From NCBI RefSeq assembly GCF_022374935.2, contig NZ_CP092430.2:1240001-1304000 (forward strand): a DNA stretch of 64,000 nt, in the 5' to 3' direction. The notes beneath the pieces are model-generated. The model searched no databases, was not told where the DNA came from, and saw only the letters and a list, made by a program, of their open reading frames with translations. How positions within the stretch are numbered: the stretch's first letter is position 1; each line of letters begins with the position of its first letter. Positions 23,063 through 33,092 of this stretch are shown here, piece by piece. The stretch is from Mycolicibacter virginiensis. GTDB lineage: Bacteria > Actinomycetota > Actinomycetes > Mycobacteriales > Mycobacteriaceae. The translations under genes and the position numbers were made by a program.

Positions 23063-24468
23063 GGCAGCCCGCTGCCGGCGTTCTCGTCGACGACCACCCG
23101 CCGGCCCAGAAACGGGAACGCCCGCTGCGGGCACGCTTCGCGTTCGCAGATCTTGCAACCCGCACCGATCGGTACCACGGTGGCCGCGTCGCCCAGGGCG
23201 ACGCCGGTGGAGTACACCAGCTTGTCGGCATGCGCCAGATCGCAACCCAACCCGACGGCGAAAGTCTTGTGCTGGCCCAGATAGCCGCGCCCCTCGGGCG
23301 GCGTGGTGGTGGCGATCCAGAAGTACTTGCGGCCGTCGGGCATCTGCGCCACCTGAGTGACGATCCGGCCAGGTTGGCTGAACGCGTCGTGCACCACCCA
23401 CAGCGGACAGCTTCCACCCACCCGGCTGAAGTGAAACGCGGTGGCTGACTGGCGCTTCGAGATGTTGCCCGCCTTATCGGTGCGCACGAAGATGAACGGC
23501 ACTCCGCGACGTCCGGGCTGCTGCAGGGTCGACAGGCGATGGCACACCGTCTCGAAGCCGACCTCGAAGCGGCGTCCCAGCAGATCGATGTCGTAGCGTA
23601 GATCGGTGGCGGAACGCTGGAATTGCCGATACGGCAACAGGAACGCTCCGGCGAAGTAGTTGGCCAACCCGATCTTGGCCACCCCGCGGGACTCCGGGCT
23701 CAACGACTGGTCTTGCGCCACGATCTCCGACATCAACTCCTGTTGAGTCAGCAGTGCCAGCTGAGTGGCGATCTGGAAGGCCCGCTGACCGGCCAGCAAC
23801 CAATGCGCGATGCGCAGCACCCGAGTCGCCGGGTCGAAGACCCGCTTGGTCCCCGCGGGCAGGTCATCGACGATCGCCACGGTGATGTCGAATCGTTCGG
23901 CCATCAGCACCGACAGCTGAATATCCAAGCCGCCGAATCGCATACCTGTCTCGATGAACAGCCTCTCGGCGGCGTTGTCGAGTTCACCGATGTAGTTGTT
24001 GCGATCGTAGAAGAAGTCGCGGACCTCCTCGAACGGCATCGGCCGCGACACAGTCTGCGCCGAATCGCCCGAGATCTGTGACCGGTAGGACTCCAATTCC
24101 TCGGTGGCCCCGCGTAGTTGGCGATGCATGGTCAGCAGACTGTTGCCGATGTCGGGCATCCGCGCGACGAGTTCCTCGATCTGACTGTCACTGGCGGCGT
24201 GTTCGCCGGCCGTTGCGGTGAACATGTCGCGCAGATCGGCCACCAGCCGGGCATCGGCGTCCCCGGAGAAGTACTGCGCGGGCAGGCTGAACCGGTCGGT
24301 GAGCGCCAGCAGCACCGGTACGGTGATCGGCCGCTGGTCGTTCTCGAGCTGGTTGACGTAGCTGGTCGACAGGTTCAGGGCGCGTGCCAGGGCCACTTGG
24401 GTCAGGCCGCGCTCCTCACGCAGGCGTCGCAGCCGGGCCCCGGCGAAGGTCCGGGTGGTGGGTGCCAT
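23026..24468 (-). CDS. prpR: PrpR, XRE-family regulator of the methylcitrate cycle
   Basis: 480 residues from the ATG at 24468. An XRE HTH (GARLRRLREERGLTQVALARALNLSTSYVNQLE) is followed by an IrrE/ImmA-like middle part and a long C-terminal sensor region with four Cys (CPLWVVHD ... CKICEREACPQ) that may bind a metal cluster. It is divergent from prpD. In mycobacteria PrpR activates prp genes in response to propionyl-CoA. Two TTCGCAA repeats between the genes are likely sites. Confidence 0.92.
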   Translation of the reverse strand: MAPTTRTFAGARLRRLREERGLTQVALARALNLSTSYVNQLENDQRPITVPVLLALTDRFSLPAQYFSGDADARLVADLRDMFTATAGEHAASDSQIEELVARMPDIGNSLLTMHRQLRGATEELESYRSQISGDSAQTVSRPMPFEEVRDFFYDRNNYIGELDNAAERLFIETGMRFGGLDIQLSVLMAERFDITVAIVDDLPAGTKRVFDPATRVLRIAHWLLAGQRAFQIATQLALLTQQELMSEIVAQDQSLSPESRGVAKIGLANYFAGAFLLPYRQFQRSATDLRYDIDLLGRRFEVGFETVCHRLSTLQQPGRRGVPFIFVRTDKAGNISKRQSATAFHFSRVGGSCPLWVVHDAFSQPGRIVTQVAQMPDGRKYFWIATTTPPEGRGYLGQHKTFAVGLGCDLAHADKLVYSTGVALGDAATVVPIGAGCKICEREACPQRAFPFLGRRVVVDENAGSGLPYSPVVSAPPGR

Positions 24469-24494
24469 GTCACGCAGCGTAACCCGCCAAGACA

Positions 24495-24510
24495 TTCGCA
24501 AGGTTCGCAA
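24495..24510. promoter_or_regulatory. Candidate PrpR operator
   Basis: TTCGCAA occurs at 24495-24501 and again at 24504-24510, a 9-bp direct repeat in the 120-bp prpR/prpD divergent region. Mycobacterial PrpR is known to recognise TTTGCAAA-type sequence, which these resemble. Confidence 0.55.
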
Positions 24511-24588
24511 TTCTGGCCAACTTAGGACGCATTAATACGCATTTCCCATGCATACCGGGGTTTACCTGCCGTGCGTAGGGTGTGGAAT

Positions 24589-26094
24589 ATGCAGCTACAC
24601 GACGTGAAAACCCGCCGCAGTGCCGATGACTTCCCCCGCTCCGAGCACCTCGCCTGGAAGATCGCGCAAGTGGCCGCAGACCCGGTGGCCGTTCCCGACG
24701 ACACCGCGGCGATGGTGATCAACCGGATCATCGACAACGCCGCCGTCAGCGCTGCCTCGGTGCTGCGCCGGCCGGTGACGGTGGCTCGCCGGCAGGCTCA
24801 GGCGCACCCGTCGAAGCCAGGCGCTGCGGTCTTCGGTATCGAGGGCACCTACTCCGCGGAGTGGGCCGCCTGGGCCAACGGCACCGCGGTGCGTGAACTG
24901 GACTTCCACGACACCTTCCTGGCCGCGGAGTACTCGCACCCCGGCGACAACATTCCCCCGCTGGTGGCAGTAGCCCAGCAGCTCGGCCTGTCCGGCGCCG
25001 ACCTGATCCGCGGCCTGGCCACCGCCTACGAAATTCAGGTGGACTTGGTCAAGGGAATCTGCCTGCACGAGCACAAGATCGATCACGTCGCGCACCTCGG
25101 CCCGTCGGTGGCCGCCGGAATCGGCGCCATGCTGCGGCTGGACCCCGAGGTGATCTACCAGGCGGTCGGCCAGGCGCTGCACCTGACCACCGCCACCCGC
25201 CAGTCCCGCAAGGGCCTGATCTCGAGCTGGAAGGCCTACGCGCCGGCCTGGGCCGGCAAGGTCGGCATTGAGGCCGTGGACCGGGCGATGCGCGGTGAAG
25301 GCGCACCGGCCCCGATCTGGGAAGGCGAAGACGGCGTCATCGCGTGGATGCTGTCGGGCAAAGACCACACCTACCAGGTGCCGCTGCCCGGCCCCGGCGA
25401 GGCCAAGCGCGCAATCCTGGACACCTACACCAAGGAGTACTCCGCGGAGTACCAGAGCCAGGCGCTGATCGACCTGGCCAAGCGGCTGCGGGAGCGGATC
25501 GGCGACTTGAGTCAGGTGGCCACCATCAGGCTGCACACCAGCCACCACACCCACTACGTGATCGGCACCGGCTCGGGCGACCCGCAGAAGTTCGACCCGG
25601 ACGCCTCGCGGGAGACCCTGGACCACTCGGTGATGTACATCTTCGCCGTCGCGTTGGAGGACGGCAGCTGGCACCACGTGCGGTCGTACTCCCCGGAGCG
25701 TGCCCACCGTCCCGACACCATTGCGTTGTGGCGCAAGATCTCCACCGTCGAGGACCCGGAGTGGACCCGGCGCTACCACTCGAGCGACCCGAATGAGAAG
25801 GCCTTCGGTGCCCGTGCCGAGGTGACGCTGGCGAGTGGGGAAGTGATCTCCGACGAGCTCGCGATCGCCGACGCGCATCCGCTGGGGGCCCGGCCGTTCG
25901 AGCGTAAGCAGTACATCGGCAAGTTCACCGAACTCGCCGAGGGCATCGTGACCACCGCCGAGCAGGAGCGGTTCCTCGCCGCCGCAGAGGGTCTAGCGGG
26001 GCTTTCCGGTGCTCAGCTCGGCGAACTCAACATCGTCGTCGAGCCCGCGGTGCTGGAGCAGGCGCCGGCGACGCCCGACGGGATCTTCCGGTGA
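24589..26094 (+). CDS. prpD: 2-Methylcitrate dehydratase PrpD
   Basis: 501 residues from the ATG at 24589 (an in-frame GTG lies 18 nt upstream). It is an MmgE/PrpD-family protein: early [21 protein letters not shown], the central [34 protein letters not shown], and [18 protein letters not shown], all consistent with the family. Converts 2-methylcitrate to 2-methyl-cis-aconitate in propionate catabolism. Overlaps prpB by 4 nt. Confidence 0.94.
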   Translation: MQLHDVKTRRSADDFPRSEHLAWKIAQVAADPVAVPDDTAAMVINRIIDNAAVSAASVLRRPVTVARRQAQAHPSKPGAAVFGIEGTYSAEWAAWANGTAVRELDFHDTFLAAEYSHPGDNIPPLVAVAQQLGLSGADLIRGLATAYEIQVDLVKGICLHEHKIDHVAHLGPSVAAGIGAMLRLDPEVIYQAVGQALHLTTATRQSRKGLISSWKAYAPAWAGKVGIEAVDRAMRGEGAPAPIWEGEDGVIAWMLSGKDHTYQVPLPGPGEAKRAILDTYTKEYSAEYQSQALIDLAKRLRERIGDLSQVATIRLHTSHHTHYVIGTGSGDPQKFDPDASRETLDHSVMYIFAVALEDGSWHHVRSYSPERAHRPDTIALWRKISTVEDPEWTRRYHSSDPNEKAFGARAEVTLASGEVISDELAIADAHPLGARPFERKQYIGKFTELAEGIVTTAEQERFLAAAEGLAGLSGAQLGELNIVVEPAVLEQAPATPDGIFR

Positions 26095-27008
26095 GTGGGC
26101 TGCTCGGCGCCGCCGCGGCCCCGTCGGACAAGCGGGCGGCATTTCGGTCCGGCCTGTATTCTGGTCAGCTGCAACGGTTCCCGGGCGCGTTCTCGCCGCT
26201 GGTCGCCAAGCTGGTGGCCGAGATCGGATTCGAGGGCGTCTACGTCTCCGGCGCGGCGCTCTCGGCCGATTTGGGGCTGCCGGACATCGGGCTGACCACG
26301 CTGACCGAGGTGACCGGGCGCGGCGCCCAGATCGCGGCCGCCACCGACCTACCGACCTTCATCGATGCCGACACCGGCTTCGGCGAGCCGATGAATGCCG
26401 CCCGCACCATCACGGTGCTCGAAGACGCCGGGCTGGCCGGGTGCCACCTCGAAGACCAGGTCAACCCCAAGCGGTGCGGCCACCTCGACGGCAAGGCCGT
26501 GGTGCCCGCAAGCGAGATGGTCAAACGGCTGCGGGCCGCGGTCACCGCGCGCCGGGACCCGAACTTCGTCATCTGTGCCCGCACCGATGCCGCCGGCATC
26601 GAAGGGCTTCCCGCCGCGATCGATCGCGCGAAGGCCTACGCAGACGCCGGAGCCGACCTGATCTTCACCGAAGCACTACAGGGGCCGGCTGACTTCGAAA
26701 AGTTCCGCGCCGCAGTCGATGTGCCGCTGCTGGCCAATATGACCGAGTTCGGCAAGTCGGAGCTGCTCACCGCCGCGCAACTGTCCGACCTCGGCTACAA
26801 CGCAGTGATCTACCCGGTCACCACGCTGCGGCTGGCGATGTTCGCCGTCGAAGTAGGACTGCGCGAGATCGACGCGGCTGGAACGCAATCCGGGCTGCTG
26901 GACCAGATGCAGCACCGCAGTCGGCTCTACGAGCTGCTGCGCTACGCCGAGTACAACCAGTTCGACTCGGAGATCTTCAATTTCACGATTCAAGGAGGCA
27001 GACGGTGA
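26091..27008 (+). CDS. prpB: 2-Methylisocitrate lyase PrpB
   Basis: 305 residues. An ICL/PEP-mutase-fold protein with the lyase signature KRCGHLDGK (catalytic Cys) near residue 125, DADTGFGEP metal-binding region near 86-94, and ICARTDA. Cleaves methylisocitrate to pyruvate and succinate. Start and stop overlap both neighbours (prpD and prpC) by 4 nt. From memory M. tuberculosis lacks a dedicated prpB and uses Icl1, so this organism has the complete pathway. Confidence 0.94.
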   Translation: MSGLLGAAAAPSDKRAAFRSGLYSGQLQRFPGAFSPLVAKLVAEIGFEGVYVSGAALSADLGLPDIGLTTLTEVTGRGAQIAAATDLPTFIDADTGFGEPMNAARTITVLEDAGLAGCHLEDQVNPKRCGHLDGKAVVPASEMVKRLRAAVTARRDPNFVICARTDAAGIEGLPAAIDRAKAYADAGADLIFTEALQGPADFEKFRAAVDVPLLANMTEFGKSELLTAAQLSDLGYNAVIYPVTTLRLAMFAVEVGLREIDAAGTQSGLLDQMQHRSRLYELLRYAEYNQFDSEIFNFTIQGGRR

Positions 27009-28123
27009 CCACCGCGGACATCCACAAGGGACTCGCCGGCGTCGTCGTCGACACCACCGCCATCTCCAAAGTGGTGCCGGAGACCAACTCGCTGACCTAC
27101 CGCGGCTACCCGGTACAGGACCTGGCCGCCAACTGCAGCTTTGAGCAGGTCGCCTACCTGCTCTGGCACGGTGAGCTGCCGACCGACGCCGAACTGGCAC
27201 TGTTCTGCCAGCGTGAGCGGGCGGCCCGGCGGGCGGACCGGTCGCTGCTGTCGCTGGTGGAAAAGCTCCCGGAGAACTGCCACCCGATGGACGTGGTGCG
27301 CACCGCGATCAGCTACCTGGGTGCCGAGGACGCGGAAGAGGACGACCCCTCCGAGTCCGCGAACTTCGCCAAGGCGCTGCGGATGTTCGCGGTGCTGCCG
27401 ACGATCGTCGCCGCGGACATGCGCCGCCGGCGCGGCCTGGACCCGATCGCGCCGCACAGCCATCTCGGCTACTCGGAGAACTTCCTGCGGATGTGCTTCG
27501 GTGAGGTGCCCGAACCGGTGATCGTGCAGGCCTTCGAGCAGTCCATGATCCTCTACGCCGAGCACAGCTTCAACGCGTCCACCTTCGCCGCGCGGGTGGT
27601 CACCTCCACCCAGTCCGACATCTACAGTGCTGTCACCGCGGCCATCGGCGCGCTGAAGGGTTCGCTGCACGGCGGGGCCAACGAGGCGGTCATGCACGAC
27701 ATGATCGAGATCGGTGAACCGGAGAGGGCCGCAGAGTGGCTGCACGGCAAGCTGTCTCGCAAGGACAAGGTGATGGGCTTCGGTCACCGGGTGTACAAGC
27801 ACGGGGACTCCCGGGTGCCGACCATGAAGGCGGCACTGGAGCAAGTCGCCGCCAAGCGTGACGGCCAGCGCTGGTTGGACATCTACCAGATCCTGGAGGC
27901 CGAGATGTTCGCCGCCACCGCGATCTTGCCCAACCTGGACTTCCCGACCGGGCCGGCCTACTACCTGATGGGCTTCGACATCCCGATGTTCACCCCGCTG
28001 TTCGTGATGAGCCGCATCACCGGATGGACCGCGCACATCATCGAGCAGACCGCGTCCAACGCGCTGATCCGCCCGCTGAGCGCCTATTCGGGAAGTCCGC
28101 AGCGCGTCGTCGGCGCGGTCTGA
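27005..28123 (+). CDS. prpC: 2-Methylcitrate synthase PrpC
   Basis: 372 residues of the citrate synthase fold. Catalytic residues are recognisable: SLHGGANEAVM (His), GFGHRVYKHGDSRVP (His and Arg) and NLDFPTGPAYYL (Asp). Condenses propionyl-CoA with oxaloacetate. Last gene of the prpDBC operon; starts GTG overlapping prpB by 4 nt. Confidence 0.94.
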   Translation: MTTADIHKGLAGVVVDTTAISKVVPETNSLTYRGYPVQDLAANCSFEQVAYLLWHGELPTDAELALFCQRERAARRADRSLLSLVEKLPENCHPMDVVRTAISYLGAEDAEEDDPSESANFAKALRMFAVLPTIVAADMRRRRGLDPIAPHSHLGYSENFLRMCFGEVPEPVIVQAFEQSMILYAEHSFNASTFAARVVTSTQSDIYSAVTAAIGALKGSLHGGANEAVMHDMIEIGEPERAAEWLHGKLSRKDKVMGFGHRVYKHGDSRVPTMKAALEQVAAKRDGQRWLDIYQILEAEMFAATAILPNLDFPTGPAYYLMGFDIPMFTPLFVMSRITGWTAHIIEQTASNALIRPLSAYSGSPQRVVGAV

Positions 28124-28153
28124 GGTTCGCCCCCGGGGGGCTACGATCCGGGA

Positions 28154-29314
28154 ATGTCGCAACTGTTCCCCGATTACCGCCCGCTCTGGGAGACCGACCA
28201 GCACCGCGAACTGCGCAAGCACGCCGCGGAGTTCCTGCGCAAGGAAGCCACCCCGCATCAGGAGCGCTGGGTCGCCCAACACGGGGTGGACCGCGAATTC
28301 TGGAACAAGGCCGGTGACGCCGGGCTGCTGGGACTGGATCTGCCCGAGGAGTTCGGCGGAGCCGGCGGCGACTACGCCATGCACTCGGTGGTCCAGGAAG
28401 AACTGGTCTACGCCCACGACCAGTGCTTCGGCTTCTCAGTGCATTCACCGATCGTGGCGCACTACCTCTACGCCTACGGCAACGACGAGCAACGCAAACG
28501 CTGGCTGCCCAAGGTCATCAGCGGCGAGGCGGTGCTGGCGATCGCGATGACCGAGCCGGGCACCGGGTCGGATCTGCAGTCAGTGCGCACCACCGCGGTG
28601 CGCGACGGCGACCACTACGTCATCAACGGCTCGAAGACGTTCATCTCCAACGGGACCCACTGCGATCTGCTGGTGATCGTCGCCAAGACCGACCCGTCCC
28701 AGGGGGCGGCCGGGGTGTCGCTGATCGTCGCCGAGACCAACGGATTGGCCGGGTTCGAACGTGGCCGGGTGCTTCAGAAGATCGGCCAGCACGGCCAGGA
28801 CACCCGGGAGCTGTTCTTCACCGACATGCGGGTGCCGGTCGCCAACCTGCTCGGGGAGAAGGAGGGCCTGGGCTTCTACCAGCTGATGGACCAGCTGGCC
28901 CGGGAGCGGCTGATCATCGGGACGCTGTGCGCGGCGCTGGCCGAGGCGGCCGTACTGGAGGCCATCCGCTACTCCAAGGAACGCGAGGCGTTCGGCCGAC
29001 CCATCGGCAACTTTCAGCACACCAAATTCGTGCTGGCCGAATGCAAGACGGAGACGCTGGCGATCAAGACCCTGGTCGACTACGCGATCAGCCAGTACGT
29101 CGGCGGCAAGAACGACCCGATGACCGCGTCGATGGCCAAGCTGTTCGCCGCCGAGAAATCCGACCAGGTGGTCGACAAGTGTCTGCAGATCTTCGGCGGT
29201 TACGGCTACATGGCCGAGTACCCGATCGCCAACATGTACACCGGTTCGCGGGTGAACCGGATCTACGGCGGCACCAGTGAGATCATGAAGGAGATCATCA
29301 GCCGATCGCTGTGA
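28154..29314 (+). CDS. Acyl-CoA dehydrogenase (FadE family)
   Basis: 386 residues, full-length. FAD/acyl-CoA signatures: IAMTEPGTGSDLQSV, the QIFGGYGYMAEYPI block and the C-terminal YGGTSEIMKEI. The usual MCAD-type catalytic Glu in the last motif is Gly here, but an ARERL segment near residue 250 offers the alternative Glu used by isovaleryl/long-chain enzymes. It lies 30 bp after prpC, so propionate or branched-chain/odd-chain fatty acid metabolism is likely. Its stop overlaps the convergent P450 gene by 17 bp. Confidence 0.9.
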   Translation: MSQLFPDYRPLWETDQHRELRKHAAEFLRKEATPHQERWVAQHGVDREFWNKAGDAGLLGLDLPEEFGGAGGDYAMHSVVQEELVYAHDQCFGFSVHSPIVAHYLYAYGNDEQRKRWLPKVISGEAVLAIAMTEPGTGSDLQSVRTTAVRDGDHYVINGSKTFISNGTHCDLLVIVAKTDPSQGAAGVSLIVAETNGLAGFERGRVLQKIGQHGQDTRELFFTDMRVPVANLLGEKEGLGFYQLMDQLARERLIIGTLCAALAEAAVLEAIRYSKEREAFGRPIGNFQHTKFVLAECKTETLAIKTLVDYAISQYVGGKNDPMTASMAKLFAAEKSDQVVDKCLQIFGGYGYMAEYPIANMYTGSRVNRIYGGTSEIMKEIISRSL

Positions 29315-30518
29315 GCTCCAGGTGCTCGAGGCGTCGCACCAGCAGGCTGTGCAGCCATCTGCCGGCCCCGGCGAGGCTGATATGCGAGGTGCGTGCCAGC
29401 AGTTCGCCGATCACGATCTTGGCCTCCAGCCGTGCCAGGGCGGCGCCGACGCAGAAGTGCGCGCCTTTTCCGAAGGCCAGGTGACTTTGCGGCGGGCGGT
29501 CTACGCGAAATTCGTTCGGCTCGGCGTAGCGCGACGGGTCCCGGTTGGCCGCGCCCCACAGCAACAGCAGGCGGGAACCGGCCGGCAGGTCCACCTCGCC
29601 GAGGCTGGTGTCGCGGCGGACGTGCCGGTAGTGACCGCGGAACGGTGACTCGCACCGCAACACCTCTTCGAGGAACGGGCCCAACAGCTCCGGTGACTCG
29701 CGAACCCGACGCTGAACCTCCGGGCGCGTCGCCAACGTCCACGCGGCCGACCCGATCAGCGATGCCGTCGATTCACCGCCGGCGCTGAACAAGGTGATCA
29801 TCATGACCTGGGCGGTGAGGGTGTCGAGTGCCCCGGTGGCGCAGGCGGTGGCCAGATCGCCGAGCAGGTTGTCTTGCGGGTCCGCGGCCGCCCGTCCGAA
29901 GTGATCGGTGATGTAGCCCGCGAGCTCCATGACGGCGATACCCGCGCTGGCGAGTTGCTCGGCGTCGACCAGCCCCTCCACCACTTGGGTTCCGGCGTAG
30001 CCCCATGCCGCCAGCCGATCCACGTCCTCGTCGGGCACACCGATCAGCCGCGCCACGATCATCATCGGCAGCCGGTTGGCGACGGCGCTCATCCACTCGA
30101 TGCGTCCATCGCGGACGCCGTCGTGCCATAGCTGGTCCATCGTCTCGGAGATGAACGGCTCCACGGCGCGAATCCGCTTGGCCGCCAGCTGTGGCACCAG
30201 CATCTTGCGGTGCGCGGCGTGCGCCGGGTCATCGGCGGTGGCCAGCACATGGGTGGGGTCGCCGAGTCCGGGCATCGGGAACGTGGCCACTGTGCCGTCG
30301 GGTTGATAGAGCATCGTCCCGGTCAGGTTTGAGGAGAAGTCCTCCGGCCGCCCGACGGCTGCGGTGACCGCATCCCATCCGCACACCGCATAGAACCCCG
30401 AGTCGCCGACCGGATGGACCGGCGCTTGCGCGAGCATCCGCCCATACAACGGGTACGGGTCTTGAATACACGCGTCGTCGAACAGGCGCAGGCCCATCTG
30501 ATCTGTCTCTACTGACAT
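29298..30518 (-). CDS. Cytochrome P450
   Basis: 406 residues from the ATG at 30518. The I-helix SAGGESTAS, ExxR (EEVLR), and heme-binding loop FGKGAHFCVGAALARLE with the axial Cys are all present. The subfamily cannot be assigned from sequence alone. The gene is divergent from a TetR regulator 180 bp away, which probably controls it. Confidence 0.92.
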   Translation of the reverse strand: MSVETDQMGLRLFDDACIQDPYPLYGRMLAQAPVHPVGDSGFYAVCGWDAVTAAVGRPEDFSSNLTGTMLYQPDGTVATFPMPGLGDPTHVLATADDPAHAAHRKMLVPQLAAKRIRAVEPFISETMDQLWHDGVRDGRIEWMSAVANRLPMMIVARLIGVPDEDVDRLAAWGYAGTQVVEGLVDAEQLASAGIAVMELAGYITDHFGRAAADPQDNLLGDLATACATGALDTLTAQVMMITLFSAGGESTASLIGSAAWTLATRPEVQRRVRESPELLGPFLEEVLRCESPFRGHYRHVRRDTSLGEVDLPAGSRLLLLWGAANRDPSRYAEPNEFRVDRPPQSHLAFGKGAHFCVGAALARLEAKIVIGELLARTSHISLAGAGRWLHSLLVRRLEHLELTAIG

Positions 30519-30635
30519 GGCTCTAGGCTGCTCAGGGCGTGCTACCTGCGTCAATGCGCTGCGCGAAGTTGAAAGCCGCCGTTGGAGCCGACTGCCGGGG
30601 AACGTCTCAGAGCGCCCCGCGGACCTGCAGACACG

Positions 30636-30670
30636 GTGAGAATTCAGTCCGTTTTTGTCTCACGCTGAGA
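30636..30670. promoter_or_regulatory. Candidate TetR operator between P450 and tetR
   Basis: GTGAGA (30636-30641) and its inverse TCTCAC (30658-30663), followed by a third TGAGA with palindrome TCTCACGCTGAGA, lie 30-60 bp before the regulator start. Spacing and symmetry fit a TetR-type dimer site. Confidence 0.5.
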
Positions 30671-30698
30671 TAAAGTTTGCAGGCGAAGGGAGCACGCG

Positions 30699-31256
30699 AT
30701 GACCGGGCATGACTGGCTGGTGGGAGAGGACCGCCGTGCCGCCGGAGCCGAACGCATCTACGCCGCCGCGATGGATCTGGTGATTCGCGACGGGATCGAT
30801 GCCCTCGACATCGACGTCTTGGCCGCCCGGGTGCATTGCTCGCGCGCCACCATCTATCGGCACGCCGGCGGCAAGGCCGAGATTCGCGATGCCGTCCTGG
30901 CCCGGGCGGCCGCACGCATTGTGGACACCGTGCGGCAGGCGGTCGCCGGGCGCAGCGGGGCCGATCGGGTGGTGGCCGCGATGGCGGCGGCACTGCAGCG
31001 GATCCGCTCGGACCCGCTAGTCCAACCGATGGTCGGCTCGGTGCGCGGCGCGCAGGAGATGACCCGACTGGCCGCATCGCCCATGGTCGCCGGTTTCGCC
31101 CGCGATCTCAGTGGTCTGAGCGAGGACGATCGACAGGCTGCGCAGTGGGTCGTGCGGGTGGTGCTGTCGCTGTTGTGTTGGCCCATCGAGGACGCCGCGG
31201 CCGAGCAGCAGATTCTGGAGCGCTTCGTGGCCCCGGCCTTCGACACGAAAAGTTGA
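30699..31256 (+). CDS. TetR-family regulator
   Basis: 185 residues. N-terminal HTH: GIDALDIDVLAARVHCSRATIYRHAGGKAEIRDA, the canonical TetR pattern; the ligand domain is helical and unremarkable. Divergent from the P450 and 41 bp upstream of the DUF3556-type gene, so it may control either side. Confidence 0.88.
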   Translation: MTGHDWLVGEDRRAAGAERIYAAAMDLVIRDGIDALDIDVLAARVHCSRATIYRHAGGKAEIRDAVLARAAARIVDTVRQAVAGRSGADRVVAAMAAALQRIRSDPLVQPMVGSVRGAQEMTRLAASPMVAGFARDLSGLSEDDRQAAQWVVRVVLSLLCWPIEDAAAEQQILERFVAPAFDTKS

Positions 31257-31272
31257 TCGAGACCCGAACTTC

Positions 31273-31286
31273 TAGAACGCGTTCTA
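31273..31286. promoter_or_regulatory. KstR-type palindrome upstream of the DUF3556-like gene
   Basis: TAGAACGCGTTCTA is a perfect 14-bp palindrome ending 11 bp before the ATG. It fits TNNAACNNGTTNNA, the consensus remembered for KstR, the mycobacterial sterol/cholesterol repressor. The adjacent TetR protein is an alternative binder. Confidence 0.65.
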
Positions 31287-31297
31287 ATCTGACCGTC

Positions 31298-33034
31298 ATG
31301 GGATTTCTCAAGCAGGACACCCCGCAGATCGACTTTGCGGAATGGAGCAAGGGCACCCGCGCCGAGAAGATCATGCCGATGGCACGGCACTGGGCCGAGG
31401 TGGGTTTCGGTACTCCGGTTCTGCTGCACCTGTTCTACGTCGTCAAGATCGCGGTCTACGTCCTGGCGGCCTGGTTGTTGGTGCTGACCACCACGGGAAT
31501 CGATGGCTTCACCAATGTCGCGCACTGGTATGCCGAGCCCATCGTGTTCGAGAAGGTCGTGTTGTACACGATGTTATTCGAGGTCGTCGGCCTGGGCTGC
31601 GGCTTCGGACCGTTGAACAACCGGTTCTTCCCGCCGATGGGCTCGATCCTGTACTGGCTGCGACCCGGCACTATTCGGCTGCCACCGTGGCCGAACCGCA
31701 TTCCATTGACGAAGGGTGATAGCCGAACGCCGTTCGATGCGCTGCTCTACGGCGCCCTACTGGTGCTGCTCGTCATCGCGATCTTTTCCGATGGAACCGG
31801 CCCGGTGCCCGCGCTGGGAACGACGGTAGGGGTGCTGCCGGCGTGGCAGATCTGGGCCGTGTTGATTGTGCTGGCGGTGCTGGGTCTGCGGGATAAGGTT
31901 GTGTTCTTGGCTGCCCGCGGCGAGGTGTACGCCTCGTTCACCGTCGCGTTCCTGTTCGCCGGCTATGGCGTCGATCTGATCCTGGGCGCCAAGCTCGTCT
32001 GTCTGGTCATTTGGTTGGGCGCGGCGACGTCCAAGCTCAACAAACACTTCCCGTTCGTCATCTCGACGATGATGAGCAACAACCCGCTGTTTCGACCGCG
32101 GTTCATCAAACGCAAGTTCTTCGAACACTTTCCGGACGATCTCCGTCCGGGTTGGCGCTCGCGCTGGCTCGCGCATTTCAGCACGGCCGTCGAGGGACTG
32201 GTCCCGCTGGTGTTGTTCTTCAGTCACGGCGGCTGGACCACGGCGATCGCCGCGTTCGTCATGCTGTGCTTCCACTTCGGCATTCTGTCCGCGATTCCGA
32301 TGGGCGTGCCGCTGGAATGGAACGTCTTCATGATGTTCTCGGTGCTGGCGCTGTTCGTCGGCCATCCGGGTGTGGGGCTGACGGACATGACGACACCCCT
32401 GCCAATACTGCTGTTCGTCGTCGTCGCGGGAACTGTCGTGCTGGGGAATCTGTTCCCGCGCAAGGTGTCCTTCCTGCCCGGCATGCGCTACTACGCGGGC
32501 AACTGGGATACCACGCTGTGGTGTATCAAGCCGTCAGCCGACGCGAAGATAGCCGAGGGAATCGTGTCGATCGCCAGCATGCCCGCCGCCCAGTTGGAGA
32601 GGTTCTACGGCAGCAAGGAAGCAGCACAGATCCCGATGTACATGGGGTACGCCTTCCGCGCCTTCAACACCCACGGTCGCGCACTGTTTGCCTTGGCCCA
32701 CCGCGCCATGGCCGATCAGAACGAAGACGACTATGTCCTCACCGACGGCGAGCGAATCTGCAGCACCGCTCTCGGATGGAATTTCGGTGATGGGCATTTC
32801 AGCAACGAGCAGCTGGTCGCCGCGCTCCAGAAGCGCTGCGGGTTCGAGCCCGGTGAGGTGCGCATCGTGATGCTGGACGCGCAGCCGATTCAGCGACAAA
32901 CCCAGCAGTATCGGTTGGTCGACGCCGCCACCGGTGAGTTCGAACGTGGCCACGTGAAAGTGGCGGACATGGTGGTGCGTCAGCCCTGGCAGGACGACCT
33001 GCCGATCTACGTCGACGAGGACGAAAAGGTGTGA
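31298..33034 (+). CDS. Large polytopic membrane protein (DUF3556-like)
   Basis: 578 residues from the ATG at 31298. About ten hydrophobic helices occupy residues 40-400 (for example VVKIAVYVLAAWLLVL, ALLYGALLVLLVIAIF, IWAVLIVLAVLGL, VPLVLFFSH, ILLFVVVAGTVVLGNL), followed by a soluble C-terminal domain. From memory this matches Rv1132 of M. tuberculosis, a conserved mycobacterial membrane protein next to prpC. The KstR-like box suggests lipid or sterol regulation. Transport versus enzymatic role cannot be read. Confidence 0.7.
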   Translation: MGFLKQDTPQIDFAEWSKGTRAEKIMPMARHWAEVGFGTPVLLHLFYVVKIAVYVLAAWLLVLTTTGIDGFTNVAHWYAEPIVFEKVVLYTMLFEVVGLGCGFGPLNNRFFPPMGSILYWLRPGTIRLPPWPNRIPLTKGDSRTPFDALLYGALLVLLVIAIFSDGTGPVPALGTTVGVLPAWQIWAVLIVLAVLGLRDKVVFLAARGEVYASFTVAFLFAGYGVDLILGAKLVCLVIWLGAATSKLNKHFPFVISTMMSNNPLFRPRFIKRKFFEHFPDDLRPGWRSRWLAHFSTAVEGLVPLVLFFSHGGWTTAIAAFVMLCFHFGILSAIPMGVPLEWNVFMMFSVLALFVGHPGVGLTDMTTPLPILLFVVVAGTVVLGNLFPRKVSFLPGMRYYAGNWDTTLWCIKPSADAKIAEGIVSIASMPAAQLERFYGSKEAAQIPMYMGYAFRAFNTHGRALFALAHRAMADQNEDDYVLTDGERICSTALGWNFGDGHFSNEQLVAALQKRCGFEPGEVRIVMLDAQPIQRQTQQYRLVDAATGEFERGHVKVADMVVRQPWQDDLPIYVDEDEKV

Positions 33035-33041
33035 CCCAGAT

Positions 33042-33058
33042 AACTGGTACAACCAGTT
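33042..33058. promoter_or_regulatory. GntR/FadR-type operator
   Basis: AACTGGT-ACA-ACCAGTT is a 7-bp inverted repeat with 3-bp centre, including the TGGTnnnACCA core typical of FadR-subfamily GntR repressors. It lies 35 bp before the GntR start codon, suggesting autoregulation. Confidence 0.7.
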
Positions 33059-33092
33059 GACCAGTGTGGCGGGGTGCCTGACCATGTAGACC

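Noticed and set aside
21056..23401. 781-aa minus-strand open frame
   Set aside because: Antisense of the WS/DGAT-like and DoxX genes; Arg/His/Gln-rich composition is that of a shadow frame in high-GC DNA.
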